This document shows positions 5,447 through 14,891 of a stretch of DNA of 59,039 nt, piece after piece (position 1 is the first letter of the stretch; each line of letters starts with the position of its first letter). The stretch is from the IMG/VR virus record IMGVR_UViG_3300036985_002412, positions 1 to 59,039 of that record; one strand, given 5' to 3'. Position numbers and translations under genes: made by a program. The stretch comes from a virus. Under the pieces are notes generated by a model that was not told where the DNA came from, searched no databases, and worked only from the letters and a program-made list of their open reading frames with translations.

Positions 5447-6581
5447 AATCGCACGATTAAGAAAACGTGTTCGGATTGTGCAGGGTGGAACCTCCAGCTC
5501 GAAAACGTTTTCTATTTTACCTTTATTAATAACTTACGCTATACAAAATCCATTTTCAGAGATTAGTATAGTTAGTGAGAGCATTCCTCATTTAAAAAGG
5601 GGAGCTTTAAAGGATTTTCAAAAGATAATGATATTGACTGACAATTATAAGGATGCTAATTTCAATCGGTCATCGTTAAAATATACGTTTTCAAACAATT
5701 CCTATATTGAATTTTTTAGTGTGGACCAACCGGACAAACTCAGAGGAGCAAGGAGGGATATTCTATTTGTAAACGAGTGCAATAATATCGATTTTGAAAG
5801 CTACCAACAACTCGCAGTGCGTACAAAGAAATTCATTTACTTAGACTACAACCCTACAAATGAGTTTTGGGTACAAACGGAGCTTATAAACGATGCAGAC
5901 TCTGACTTTGTAGTTTTAACTTACAAGGATAACGAGGCACTCGATCCGGCAATCGTTAGAGAGATTGAGAAGGCAAAAGTTAAAGCACTTACATCAACGT
6001 ATTGGGCGAACTGGTGGAACGTTTACGGATTGGGAATGCTTGGCTCACTTGAAGGGGTTATCTTTCAAAATTGGGAGCAAATCGATACCGTACCAGCTGA
6101 AGCAAAATTCTTAGGATGTGGACTCGATTTTGGTTATAGCAATGACCCAACCGCTTTGATTGGAGTGTATGAGTACAATGGTAAGATAATCGCTGACGAA
6201 ATGATATATTCAACCTCACTATTAAACTCCGATATTATTACTTTAATGAAACAAGAGCGAACCCTTCCAATATGGGCGGACTCAGCAGAACCAAAAAGCA
6301 TCGAGGAAATTCGCAGAGCTGGTTACAATATCAAACCAGTTGTTAAGGGTGCAGACTCAATAAATTTCGGTATCTCGGTGCTACAGCAAAAAGAGTTATT
6401 AGTTACAAAATCGAGCACTAATTTAATTAAAGAGTTGAGGCATTACAGTTGGGATGTTGACAAAACAGGCAAAAAGCTAAACAAGCCAATCGACGATTTT
6501 AACCACGGACTCGATGCTTTGCGTTATTTTGCAATGATGCAACTCGCTATAAAACCACATCGTAAGGTGATTATCACGTAA
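5418..6581 (+). CDS. terL: Terminase large subunit (PBSX/Terminase_3 type)
   Basis: The packaging ATPase-nuclease. Walker A is GGTSSSKT at residues 23-30, Walker B lies around DILFVNECNN near residue 115, and the C-terminal nuclease shows GLDFGYSNDPTAL, WADSAEPKSIEEI and DDFNHGLDALRY with its metal-binding Asp residues. Length (387) is normal for the family. It pumps DNA through the portal into the prohead. It overlaps the small-subunit gene and is followed by a late promoter. In this unit the portal lies 10 kb downstream, not adjacent as is common. Confidence 0.95.
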   Translation: MFQTTTAQSKIARLRKRVRIVQGGTSSSKTFSILPLLITYAIQNPFSEISIVSESIPHLKRGALKDFQKIMILTDNYKDANFNRSSLKYTFSNNSYIEFFSVDQPDKLRGARRDILFVNECNNIDFESYQQLAVRTKKFIYLDYNPTNEFWVQTELINDADSDFVVLTYKDNEALDPAIVREIEKAKVKALTSTYWANWWNVYGLGMLGSLEGVIFQNWEQIDTVPAEAKFLGCGLDFGYSNDPTALIGVYEYNGKIIADEMIYSTSLLNSDIITLMKQERTLPIWADSAEPKSIEEIRRAGYNIKPVVKGADSINFGISVLQQKELLVTKSSTNLIKELRHYSWDVDKTGKKLNKPIDDFNHGLDALRYFAMMQLAIKPHRKVIIT

Positions 6582-6609
6582 ATTTAGTGAAAACAACTTA
6601 TTTTTATAA

Positions 6610-6638
6610 ACAAAACCAACTTTTAACGTTATATATAT
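6610..6638 (+). promoter_or_regulatory. Phage late promoter, copy 2
   Basis: ACAAAA (6610-6615), 11 bases, CGTTAT (6627-6632), then the start codon exactly 12 bases after the C of CGTTAT. The leader would be almost or completely absent. It precedes the tail operon. Confidence 0.7.
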
Positions 6639-7331
6639 ATGAGAGTTACTATTCCAACCTATTTAAGTGAGATTAAATTATCTCAGTACCTAAGATATCA
6701 AAAGGTTATCGCTGATAATTCAGACGATGAGACCTTTGTATGTATTCAAATGGTGGCTATCTTTTGTAATTTAACAGTTGCCGAAGTTATGAAAATTCCT
6801 GTTAATGATTTCGGGGAAATCGTTGAAACATTAGCGAAAGTATTGGATCAGAAACCCGCACTCGTTAGAACTTTTAAATTAAATAAGGTTGAGTACGGAT
6901 TTATTCCAAACTTTGAGAAAATAACCTTAGGCGAACACGCAACGATTGACACGTTACTCGGCAAAGATGAGAATTTAGCCTTATTAATTTCGGTAATGTA
7001 TCGTAAAATAACTAAAAAGGTTTCTGTCTTTTACGAGATTGAGGAGTACGATGGTGACGAAAGCAAAGCGGAACTTTTTAAAGACGTTCCAATGGATGTA
7101 GTAATAGGTTCTATGCTTTTTTTTTGGACTTTAAACAAAGAATTATTATCGAATATCCTATTACATTTGGAGAGCAAGGCAGCGAGGGAGGGACTGAATT
7201 TGGAGGAAGCTTTGGAGAGCGTTGGGGGTGGTATCAAACTTTTATTCGACTGTCGAGAGAACTTAGAATCCACGTTAGAGAAATTGGAAGAGAGCCTCTT
7301 CACGAATCACTCACGTTATTATCTTACTTAA
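6639..7331 (+). CDS. Putative tail assembly chaperone, frame 0
   Basis: A 230-residue helical protein heading the tail operon, with a VVIGSMLFFWTLNKELL segment and a helical C-terminus of the kind found in tail-chaperone-like proteins of Bacteroidota siphophages. Near codon 160 it crosses nine T residues, and a long reading frame in the -1 register overlaps its last 200 bases. This mirrors the lambda G/GT arrangement, where a minor frameshift product recruits the tape measure. The chaperone role is inferred from position and overlap. Confidence 0.6.
   Translation: MRVTIPTYLSEIKLSQYLRYQKVIADNSDDETFVCIQMVAIFCNLTVAEVMKIPVNDFGEIVETLAKVLDQKPALVRTFKLNKVEYGFIPNFEKITLGEHATIDTLLGKDENLALLISVMYRKITKKVSVFYEIEEYDGDESKAELFKDVPMDVVIGSMLFFWTLNKELLSNILLHLESKAAREGLNLEEALESVGGGIKLLFDCRENLESTLEKLEESLFTNHSRYYLT
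7118..7124 (+). other. Candidate -1 ribosomal slippage site (T TTT TTT)
   Basis: In the frame of the gene at 6639 the codons are CTT TTT TTT TGG, so the heptamer T TTT TTT at 7118-7124 is a perfect X XXY YYZ slip site within T9. After a -1 slip translation continues TTG GAC TTT and stays open to 7384. Confidence 0.6.
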
Positions 7332-7384
7332 TTGACGAAAGCAAAGAGGAAGCAAAACAAATTAAACAAAACTTTAAGAAATGA
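7124..7384 (+). CDS. Tail assembly chaperone -1 frame extension (T domain)
   Basis: This frame is open from 7082, spans the T9 tract and ends at 7384. Its only plausible local start is TTG at 7124, so it is more likely reached by -1 slippage from the gene at 6639. The C-terminal part (GWYQTFIRL ... PLHESLTLLSYLIDES) resembles the second chaperone frame of Bacteroidota phages, which often carries a W.W...HE.L.YL pattern. It overlaps the next gene by 4 bases. The frameshifted fusion would be about 250 residues. Confidence 0.6.
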   Translation: MDFKQRIIIEYPITFGEQGSEGGTEFGGSFGERWGWYQTFIRLSRELRIHVREIGREPLHESLTLLSYLIDESKEEAKQIKQNFKK

Positions 7385-7836
7385 AATCATTTTATAAAAC
7401 AATCGACTATATTAAAACCACTTTGGAGGGTGCTCCGTTATTGAATACGATAACTCACGGAACAGATATAATCGATAACGTTAAAAAGAATATATTCCCT
7501 TTGGCTCACATAAATGTTATGAGCTCAAGCATCAACGCTGGAGTTGTTAATTTCACATTTGAAATCGCAATACTCGATATTCGTAATATCTCAAAGGTAA
7601 AATATAAAGATAAGTTTTTAGGAAATGATAATGAACTCGATAATTTGAACACGTGTCACGCTATTTTGAACTATATGATTATGTCGATGCGAATGAAGCG
7701 AAACGATAACGATATTGAGTTAATGAATGAGCCAACGTTGCAACCGATTTTGATGGCTTTCACAAATGCGTTAGACGGTTGGAAGTGCGATATTGAGTTA
7801 AGTATTCCGAATAACGATTTTGATGTTTGCTGTTAA
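7381..7836 (+). CDS. Putative tail completion/terminator protein
   Basis: A 151-residue alpha/beta protein whose end (ALDGWKCDIELSIPNNDFDVC) matches a motif of minor tail proteins beside HK97-gp10-like genes in Bacteroidota phages. It overlaps its neighbours by a few bases. By position it would cap the tail tube or join head and tail; the exact role is inferred. Confidence 0.55.
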   Translation: MKSFYKTIDYIKTTLEGAPLLNTITHGTDIIDNVKKNIFPLAHINVMSSSINAGVVNFTFEIAILDIRNISKVKYKDKFLGNDNELDNLNTCHAILNYMIMSMRMKRNDNDIELMNEPTLQPILMAFTNALDGWKCDIELSIPNNDFDVCC

Positions 7837-8360
7837 TGGAACTTAAAAAAGTACAGGAGGCATTAAACGCTTTCGGAGCCTCTGTAGTTGAGAGAGCAAA
7901 ACAAAATTTAAAGATAGGGGGTAAATACGGAACGCATAACGCATCCGGAAAGCTTTCAAACTCTTTAAATTATAAAACAAAAGTCAACCCGAACTCGATT
8001 GAATTTGACTTTTACGCTGAGGATTACTGGAAGGAACTTGACTTTGGTACAAAAGGAAGTCAATCGAGTAATAAAGCACCGAATAGTCCTTACAAAGCAA
8101 CGGCAAAACTCGCTGACATTGATAGGTGGGTAGTTCGTAAAGGATTGCAAGGTACGAGAGGAGCTGGTGGAAAGTTTGTAAATCGTAAATTGATGGTTGC
8201 AAGTATAACAAAATCGATTAATAAGACAGGAACTCCAGAAACGAAGTTTTTTAGGAGTGCATTCGATAAGGAATATGAGAATTTTAACAATAATATTGCC
8301 GATAAATACGGATTAGATTTGGAGGAGTTTTTAAAATTTAGTTTAAAAGATATAAAATGA
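7836..8360 (+). CDS. HK97 gp10-like tail/head-tail protein
   Basis: Features of the gp10-like family as found in Bacteroidota phages are visible: a long N-terminal helix (ALNAFGASVVERAKQNL), then YWKELDFGTKGSQSS, an IDRWVVRKGLQG segment and a C-terminal TKFFRSAFDKEYENF helix. Such proteins sit at the head-tail joint or tail terminus. I use the ATG at 7836, which overlaps the preceding stop; an in-frame TTG lies 9 bases upstream. Confidence 0.7.
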   Translation: MELKKVQEALNAFGASVVERAKQNLKIGGKYGTHNASGKLSNSLNYKTKVNPNSIEFDFYAEDYWKELDFGTKGSQSSNKAPNSPYKATAKLADIDRWVVRKGLQGTRGAGGKFVNRKLMVASITKSINKTGTPETKFFRSAFDKEYENFNNNIADKYGLDLEEFLKFSLKDIK

Positions 8361-8518
8361 ACATAGTAAAAATTTATAAAGGAGAGGACACAATTGAAAC
8401 TTTTACAATTAAAAGCGAAAATACTATTGACTCAAGTCAGTACGTAATTTTGTGGGATTGTAAAGAGGAAATATATATTGACGAGGAATTGATTGAAACA
8501 AAATATCATACAGTATGA
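8357..8518 (+). CDS. Small hypothetical protein, 53 aa
   Basis: An acidic, beta-strand-rich protein (KIYKGEDTIETFTI) coupled at both ends: its ATG overlaps the preceding stop and its TGA overlaps the next ATG. This conservation of coupling supports a real tail-operon gene. No family recognised. Confidence 0.6.
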   Translation: MNIVKIYKGEDTIETFTIKSENTIDSSQYVILWDCKEEIYIDEELIETKYHTV

Positions 8519-9636
8519 AAGTAGTAAAAGTTAGAAGTCCGTTTATAATTGAAGTAAATGAGGCGGGTGCAATAGGAAGCAAAGTTGAATTATTTATTTA
8601 TCCTTACGGAAGTTCAGTTCCTGCAACTCCAACCTATACACTATCGAAATTAAACCCAAGTACAACACAATTAAACACGTCTTATAATGTTTCTAATTAT
8701 GTTAAAGAATACATAGATAATATTAAAGCAACCTACGTTCCATTTTATGGCGAACTTGAGCAGAATAACGAATGGGTAAAATTTCAAGTTAAAAGATATA
8801 AATTAGTAGGAAGTACTTATACAGAATTAGGTACTGCGACTGAATATATTGGTGTTAATGGATTTACAGATTACACAAGTGGAAATCAAGAGCCAAGCGA
8901 AGTAAAAATACTATTATTATCAAATCCAAATATCAATAATTATTATTATAAAACACCCACCTATCCAAATACATTAACGCAATATTTTAATTTGTTAGTT
9001 GATAAGCCAACGGCTACTACTACTATAATCGATGTAAAATATGAAAGGATTGATGGTTCAATTTACGAATATACAAATAATATTGCGGTTGGTTTTGGTG
9101 GTATATTTAATATTGCTCAACCTATTACACCTGTAAAAGCAAATGGTAATTTTGTTAACGGTTGTAAGGTTACAATATCTTATACTCCTGCGGTTGGAGA
9201 CACTATATTTTTACCTTCATTTTATACATATCCAATTGAAGAATGTAAATACACTCCAGTACTTTGTGATTTTGTAAATAGATACGGAGGTTGGCAAACA
9301 ATTACTTTTTTCAAGGCTCAGACGAATGCTGTAAGCGTAAAAGGTTCAGAATATAATTTACTTCCTGATGCAATTGATTATAATATATATAAAGGGCAAA
9401 GCAAAGTTTTTAATATAAACGGAACACAAACTGTTAAATTAAATACGGGTTGGGTAGATGAAAATTACAATGAGTTAATAACTGATTTGTTATTAAGTGA
9501 AACTGTATTATTGGATCAAAAACCAGTAAAAGTTAAAACGCAATCTTTGACTTACAAGACACAATTAAAAGATAAAATGATAAACTTTGAAATTGATTTT
9601 GAATACGCTTTCGACTTAATAAATAACGTTATATGA
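8515..9636 (+). CDS. Phage tail protein (conserved, distal-tail region)
   Basis: A 373-residue beta-rich protein beginning VKVRSPFIIEVNEAGAIGSK, a signature I associate with conserved tail proteins of Bacteroidota siphophages, always next to the large protein encoded downstream. No enzymatic motif is visible. Position suggests a distal tail or tail-tip component. Confidence 0.6.
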   Translation: MKVVKVRSPFIIEVNEAGAIGSKVELFIYPYGSSVPATPTYTLSKLNPSTTQLNTSYNVSNYVKEYIDNIKATYVPFYGELEQNNEWVKFQVKRYKLVGSTYTELGTATEYIGVNGFTDYTSGNQEPSEVKILLLSNPNINNYYYKTPTYPNTLTQYFNLLVDKPTATTTIIDVKYERIDGSIYEYTNNIAVGFGGIFNIAQPITPVKANGNFVNGCKVTISYTPAVGDTIFLPSFYTYPIEECKYTPVLCDFVNRYGGWQTITFFKAQTNAVSVKGSEYNLLPDAIDYNIYKGQSKVFNINGTQTVKLNTGWVDENYNELITDLLLSETVLLDQKPVKVKTQSLTYKTQLKDKMINFEIDFEYAFDLINNVI

Positions 9637-11651
9637 TAACAGTTGGAATATATATAAAAAACTCTTATACCTTAGAATTTGATAGGGTTGAGTTATTTGC
9701 TGACGAAAAAATAAGCGTAACGAGTTCAATTCAAAATATAAATAATATTGGAGCGACTTATTCGGATTTTTCTCAGACGTTTACAGTTCCGGCTACTAAA
9801 AATAATAATAAGATTTTCAAACATTGGTACGAAAATTCTTTAGACACACAATTTAGTACATTAATAAAAGCTGATGCATATATTGAATTGGATACAATAC
9901 CATTTAGAATAGGTAAAATTCAATTAGAAAGCTGCGATATTAAAAATGGACAGCCACAAAGCTACTCAATTACTTTTATTGGCAATTTAGGAAACTTAAA
10001 AGACAATTTTGCAGGTAAATTTTTAAGGGATTTAAATACTACAGATTATGATTTTTCACATAATGGAACTGTTGTAAAAGATAAAGTAGTTACAACTACA
10101 ACAAGTGCTGATGTAATGTTTCCGTTAATTTCATCAGATAGGTATTGGAATTATGAAAGTGCATTAGATCCAAGTAATAACATAAGTAATACACTTTATG
10201 CAATTAGATTTAATGAATTATTTCCCGCAATAAGATTACAATCAATTTTTAATATGATTGAAAATGATTTTAATGTTAATTTACAAGGAACTACTGAAAA
10301 TCCAAGTACTTTTTTAACAGATGCAAGGTTTATAAATGCTTATTTATATTTAAAAAATGCAGAAACATTTAAGATTAAAAGTGAATTAAATCAAATAAAC
10401 TTTAATACTTCAACTAATTTTCCAATTAACGGATGGTCATTTTCTTTAGGAAGTGACGCTTTAACTTATGCTATACCTGGAACATTTAGAGCGTCAGAAG
10501 TTTCATTATCAGTAACAACAACAACAACAAATGTTAATTATAGTATTATAGTTTATAAAGATGGTATTTTATATAATACTGTTCCCTGTTCAAACATTTC
10601 AATTTTAACTAACACCTTTGATTTAATTAGTTATACAACTAACATACCAAGCAATGCTGGTCAGTTTAAATTTTATATTGTATCAGAAAATACATTAGTC
10701 TTTACTTCTGAATTAACTGTTTCTGTTACGGCTGTAGGTGATGCCTTTGCTACTCAATCAACAGCACAAACAACTTCTGCTGAATTATATATAAAAAATT
10801 ATTTTCCTGAAATTAAAATTGAGGACTTTTTTAGTGGTGTTTTAAAAATGTTCAATCTTACTTGTTATTCAACTGACGGAATAAATTATACGATAGACAC
10901 AATAGAAAACTATTATGCTACTGGTAATATTATTGATTTGACAAAATATGTCAAGACAGATTCAATCAATTTAACAAGGGTAAAAACTTATAAAAAAATT
11001 AACTTTTTATACGAGAAATCTGAGTCATTAGTTAACGTAGGTTTCAACTCAAATAATGGAATTGAATACGGCTCTCTTTATTATGAAAATATACCTAAAA
11101 CAGATGGCGAGGAATATTCAATAAAGCTACCTTTTGAGGATTTAAATTTTAACAATTTAAAAGACAAATTACAAGTTGGTTATTGCTTAAAAACTGATTT
11201 ACAAAAGTATATACCTAAGCCGATTATTTTATACGATTATAACCCGACAGGTTTAACAAGTTTGACAGCTACTGATTTTTGGTTTAATACATTTTTAACA
11301 GGTGGAACTTCAACTCAACATACAAGTTATAAAGCATTCGGTCAAGAATTATTAACTGGTGGGATTACTTATTCATTGAATTTTCCTGAGCAACAAAGTA
11401 CATTGACAAATGAAGTTGTAGTAAATAGTTTATATCAAACTTATTACTCAAATTATATAAGTAATATTTTTAATTATAGAGCACGATTAATCAAAGTTAG
11501 TGCTATACTACCTATTTCGGTTTTAACGTCTTTAAAACTCAACAACAGAGTTATAATAAGAGATAAAAGATATATTATAAATTCATTCACAACTGATTTA
11601 ACAACAGGCGAGGCTTCATTTGAATTATTAACCGATTTACGAACATTATGA
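9633..11651 (+). CDS. Large tail-tip/baseplate-like protein
   Basis: A 672-residue protein with a conserved N-terminal segment (ISVTSSIQNINNIGATYSDF and QTFTVPATKNNNKIFKHWY) typical of a Bacteroidota-phage tail family. The middle is beta-rich with low-complexity Thr/Asn stretches and the C-terminus has a compact VIIRDKRYIINSFTTDL strand pair. It overlaps its neighbours by 4 bases. A role in the tail tip before the tape measure is inferred. Confidence 0.6.
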   Translation: MITVGIYIKNSYTLEFDRVELFADEKISVTSSIQNINNIGATYSDFSQTFTVPATKNNNKIFKHWYENSLDTQFSTLIKADAYIELDTIPFRIGKIQLESCDIKNGQPQSYSITFIGNLGNLKDNFAGKFLRDLNTTDYDFSHNGTVVKDKVVTTTTSADVMFPLISSDRYWNYESALDPSNNISNTLYAIRFNELFPAIRLQSIFNMIENDFNVNLQGTTENPSTFLTDARFINAYLYLKNAETFKIKSELNQINFNTSTNFPINGWSFSLGSDALTYAIPGTFRASEVSLSVTTTTTNVNYSIIVYKDGILYNTVPCSNISILTNTFDLISYTTNIPSNAGQFKFYIVSENTLVFTSELTVSVTAVGDAFATQSTAQTTSAELYIKNYFPEIKIEDFFSGVLKMFNLTCYSTDGINYTIDTIENYYATGNIIDLTKYVKTDSINLTRVKTYKKINFLYEKSESLVNVGFNSNNGIEYGSLYYENIPKTDGEEYSIKLPFEDLNFNNLKDKLQVGYCLKTDLQKYIPKPIILYDYNPTGLTSLTATDFWFNTFLTGGTSTQHTSYKAFGQELLTGGITYSLNFPEQQSTLTNEVVVNSLYQTYYSNYISNIFNYRARLIKVSAILPISVLTSLKLNNRVIIRDKRYIINSFTTDLTTGEASFELLTDLRTL

Positions 11652-11794
11652 TAAACAACATTTTAGAAATGCTGAAGCTTGCGGAGCACTTTGATAGCAA
11701 TGAAATTATTGCAACCGCAAAAGGGAAATACGAACTACCAAAAACTTATAAAGAAATATTTAAAAAAGCGTTAAAATGGCAATTGAAAAAGTAA
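11648..11794 (+). CDS. Small hypothetical protein, 48 aa
   Basis: A helical, Lys-rich protein (MINNILEMLKLAEHF ... KTYKEIFKKALKW) whose ATG overlaps the preceding TGA and whose end overlaps the tape-measure start by 19 bases in another frame. The coupling favours a real gene. Confidence 0.5.
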   Translation: MINNILEMLKLAEHFDSNEIIATAKGKYELPKTYKEIFKKALKWQLKK

Positions 11795-13677
11795 TTGATA
11801 TACAAATACAAAGTAATTCTGAGCAAGCGGTAGGAAGTTTAAGAACGCAATTAAAAAACGCTCAAGCCGATGTCGCTGCATTATCCGATAAGTTCGGAGC
11901 GACTTCAATCGAAGCAATTAATGCAGCAAAAAGAGCGGGGGAACTTAAAGATAGGATTGGAGATGCCAAAGGATTAACCGATGCCTTTAATCCCGATGCT
12001 AAATTCAAGGCTTTGTCGAGTTCACTCTCGGGAGTTGCTGGAGGTTTTGCAGCGGTACAGGGTGGAATGGCTTTATTTGGAGCACAATCGGAAGACGTTG
12101 AAAAAACTTTGTTAAAAGTTCAGTCTGCGATGGCACTCTCTCAAGGACTTCAACAAATTGGCGAAAGTGTAGATAGTTTCAAACAACTTGGAGCGGTTAT
12201 TAAATCGCTTAACGTTGTTCAATTAGCGAACAACTTTATTCAAACGGGTTCCATTACATTAAAAAGAGAAGATGTAGCCGCAACCACAGCACAAGCAACC
12301 GCAACAGTATCAGCCACCGCAGCAACAAGCGGAGCAACTACGGGAATGAAGTTGTTAAGATTGGCAATTATAGGAACAGGAATAGGTGCAATCGTTGTCG
12401 GTTTGAGTTTACTTATAGCAAATTTCGACAAAGTTAAGGAAACTATAATGAAAGTTATCCCTGGACTTTCATCAGTTGGTAAAGTAATTGGAGGGATTGT
12501 AAATTCAATTACTGATTTCGTAGGTGCAACCTCAGACGCTTCGAGAGCACTCGATAAACTTAAAGAAAATGCGGATAAAACTTTGTCCGTAAATAAAAAG
12601 TTTATGCAGGAACACGGAGACCAAGTTGACCAATATACAAAAAAGAAAATTGATGCGAAAAACGCCTATGCCGAAGCGGTAAAAGAGGAAGGTGCGAATG
12701 AGGCAGAATTAGCAAAAAAATTAAATAGAGAATTAGCTGCAATTGAATATTCGAGAGGAGACGAAAAAAGAAAAATTCAAAAAGATGCAAGCGATAAGGC
12801 TGCGGAGGATAGAAAATCTCAAAATGAAAAATTAAAAAATGAGCGTGAGGATGAGGCTAAAAAATTAAAAGAGGAAAAAGACAAAGCCGTAATTTCAGAA
12901 GCCGAAGCATTTAGAAACCAATTAGAGGCGGTGCAAAAAGTTGAGGCGGATGCTAAAAAAGCGAATGCAGATGCCTTATTGACTGAGCAAGAATTAGCGA
13001 TACAAACTGAAAACGAAGCTTACGAAATTAAAAAAGCAAATGCGATAAAATTTGGAGAGGAAACAACAGAGATTGAGAGGCAACATTTAAACACTTTAAA
13101 TGATATAAATTTAACAGCTCAGCAAAAACAATACGCAACAGATAAGGCAAACACAGAGGCGAAAATAAAACTTTCAGAAGCTGAGGCAGATGCTAAAAAA
13201 GCACTACTTCAAAAAACCTCCGAAGTATTAAATAAAGGAGCTGATTTACTTGGTAAGAATACCGCAGCAGGTAAAGCGATGGCAGCGGCAGCCGCTTTAA
13301 TTAATACTTATCAAGGTATTACAGCGGAACTTGCAACTAAAACAGTTACACCTTTTGAGATAGGTTTAAAAATTGCCAACGTTGCTATTATTGCAGCTAC
13401 AGGATTTAAAGCGGTTAAAAATATTTTAGCCGTAAAAGTGCCAGGTGGTGGTGGTGGTGGTGGTGGAAGTGTTCCCGATGGAGCTTCCGCCGCAGGTGGT
13501 GGAGCTTCAACTCCTCCATCTTTTAATGTAGTTGGAGCATCTGGAACGAATCAACTCGCTCAATCTATTGGGGCACAGCAACAGCAACCGATACAGGCTT
13601 ACGTAGTTGCAAATAATGTGACAACGGCTCAGAGCTTACAACGTAACATAATCGAGAGTGCCACAATAGGAGGTTAA
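11776..13677 (+). CDS. Tape measure protein
   Basis: A 633-residue protein with an N-terminal coiled region, an Ala/Gly-rich hydrophobic segment around residues 195-215 (LRLAIIGTGIGAIVVGLSLL), a long charged coiled coil (about 290-480) and a Gly-rich C-terminus with a run of eight Gly. This is the standard architecture of siphovirus tape measures, which set tail length and are ejected with DNA. At about 0.15 nm per residue it implies a tail near 95 nm. Confidence 0.85.
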   Translation: MAIEKVIDIQIQSNSEQAVGSLRTQLKNAQADVAALSDKFGATSIEAINAAKRAGELKDRIGDAKGLTDAFNPDAKFKALSSSLSGVAGGFAAVQGGMALFGAQSEDVEKTLLKVQSAMALSQGLQQIGESVDSFKQLGAVIKSLNVVQLANNFIQTGSITLKREDVAATTAQATATVSATAATSGATTGMKLLRLAIIGTGIGAIVVGLSLLIANFDKVKETIMKVIPGLSSVGKVIGGIVNSITDFVGATSDASRALDKLKENADKTLSVNKKFMQEHGDQVDQYTKKKIDAKNAYAEAVKEEGANEAELAKKLNRELAAIEYSRGDEKRKIQKDASDKAAEDRKSQNEKLKNEREDEAKKLKEEKDKAVISEAEAFRNQLEAVQKVEADAKKANADALLTEQELAIQTENEAYEIKKANAIKFGEETTEIERQHLNTLNDINLTAQQKQYATDKANTEAKIKLSEAEADAKKALLQKTSEVLNKGADLLGKNTAAGKAMAAAAALINTYQGITAELATKTVTPFEIGLKIANVAIIAATGFKAVKNILAVKVPGGGGGGGGSVPDGASAAGGGASTPPSFNVVGASGTNQLAQSIGAQQQQPIQAYVVANNVTTAQSLQRNIIESATIGG

Positions 13678-13686
13678 AAATTCAAT

Positions 13687-13733
13687 CTACAGGTTTAAAA
13701 TTTATTTATTTTTTAAATCTGTAGGCTTGTTTT
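13687..13733 (+). terminator. Terminator after tape measure gene
   Basis: CTACAGGTTTAAAA (13687-13700) pairs with TTTTAAATCTGTAG (13711-13724) apart from one G-U position, followed by GCTTGTTTTG. It separates the tail operon from the capsid operon and is almost symmetric. Confidence 0.7.
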
Positions 13734-13770
13734 GTATCATTAAATTAAAATTTAATGTAAAAAGTTTATA

Positions 13771-13799
13771 ACAAAATTAATTAATATCGTTATACATAT
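13771..13799 (+). promoter_or_regulatory. Phage late promoter, copy 3
   Basis: ACAAAA (13771-13776), 11 bases, CGTTAT (13788-13793), start codon 12 bases after the C of CGTTAT, as at 6610 and 16523. It drives the protease-capsid operon. Confidence 0.7.
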
Positions 13800-14885
13800 A
13801 TGGAAACATACAATGTTATTTTTAACGAAGGCGAAAACGAGGGTGTATATGCTATCTCGTTGGTTTCTGATCCTGCAATCGGAGTGCAATTTTTAGCTTT
13901 GGCAAAACAAACCGAATTAAAACTTGCAACCGTAAACGAAGAGCAAAGAATTTTAGTTGGTCCGATATTAATTCCTGAGCAACTTATATATAGAAATCAA
14001 GACGGACACGAATTTAATATAAAATTTACATCCGAAACAATTAAGCAAGTTCACAGAAATTTTGTAACGCAGGGTTACCAAAATAACTCAACAATTGAAC
14101 ATTCGGGTAAGCAAATCGAAGACGTTATATTTATTGAAACGTGGATAAAAGAGGATGAGGTTCACGACAAATCAGTACTATATGGTTTTAGTGAGCAAGT
14201 GGGTACAATGTTTGGTTTAATGAAAGTTAATAACGACGAAATTTGGAATGATTACGTTAAAACAGGAAAGGTTAAAGGCTTCAGTATTGATGGAGTTTTT
14301 GATATGGAGAAAGTAAATTTAAAAAGTGAGTATATGAATGTAGAATCAATTGTAAATGCAATCAAAGATGGTTTTGCTTCGGTAAAATTATCTGAGGAAG
14401 TTGCAATCGAGGAAATTGCTATCGCAATGGAAACGATTAAATTAAAAGACGGTATTACCGTTTTGGAAGCTGAGGCTTTTGAAGCTGGTAAACCTGTTTT
14501 TATTGTAAACGAAAACGGAGACAAAGAGCCTGCACCAATCGGAGACCACGAATTGGAAGACGGTAGACTTTTAGTAATCGTTGAGGAAGGTGTTATTGCT
14601 GAAATTAAAGAGGCAATAATGGAAGAGGAAGCTCCAGAGGTTGAGACAAAGGAAGCTGTTGAAATGTCAAACGAGGAACTTGTTAAATCAATTGTGACTT
14701 CTATGAGTATCGAAGTGGCAAAACAAATCGAATCAATTAGAACAGAATTATCTGCTCAAATTGCTGAGGTTAAAACTACTCAAGTTGAGGTGAAAGCTTC
14801 AACAAAAGCAAAACCAGAAGTTAAAAACGATAAACCGTTAACAAACTTCGAAAAATTTAGAAATTTTAATAAACAATTTAATTAA
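13800..14885 (+). CDS. XkdF-like prohead protease/scaffold
   Basis: The N-terminal half follows the XkdF-like serine protease family of PBSX-type phages: NEGVYAISLVSDPAI near the start, VGPILIPEQLIYR, then TIEHSGK, FIETWIKEDEVHDKS and GTMFGLMKV, ending at KGFSIDGVFD. The C-terminal third is acidic and helical, like a scaffold. The protein would shape and then cleave the prohead. It starts directly at a late promoter and precedes the capsid gene by 6 bases. Confidence 0.75.
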   Translation: METYNVIFNEGENEGVYAISLVSDPAIGVQFLALAKQTELKLATVNEEQRILVGPILIPEQLIYRNQDGHEFNIKFTSETIKQVHRNFVTQGYQNNSTIEHSGKQIEDVIFIETWIKEDEVHDKSVLYGFSEQVGTMFGLMKVNNDEIWNDYVKTGKVKGFSIDGVFDMEKVNLKSEYMNVESIVNAIKDGFASVKLSEEVAIEEIAIAMETIKLKDGITVLEAEAFEAGKPVFIVNENGDKEPAPIGDHELEDGRLLVIVEEGVIAEIKEAIMEEEAPEVETKEAVEMSNEELVKSIVTSMSIEVAKQIESIRTELSAQIAEVKTTQVEVKASTKAKPEVKNDKPLTNFEKFRNFNKQFN

Positions 14886-14891
14886 ACAAAA

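Noticed and set aside
13441-13470. GGT-repeat tract in tape measure gene as a contingency locus
   Set aside because: The unit is three bases and encodes a Gly linker, so length changes keep the frame.
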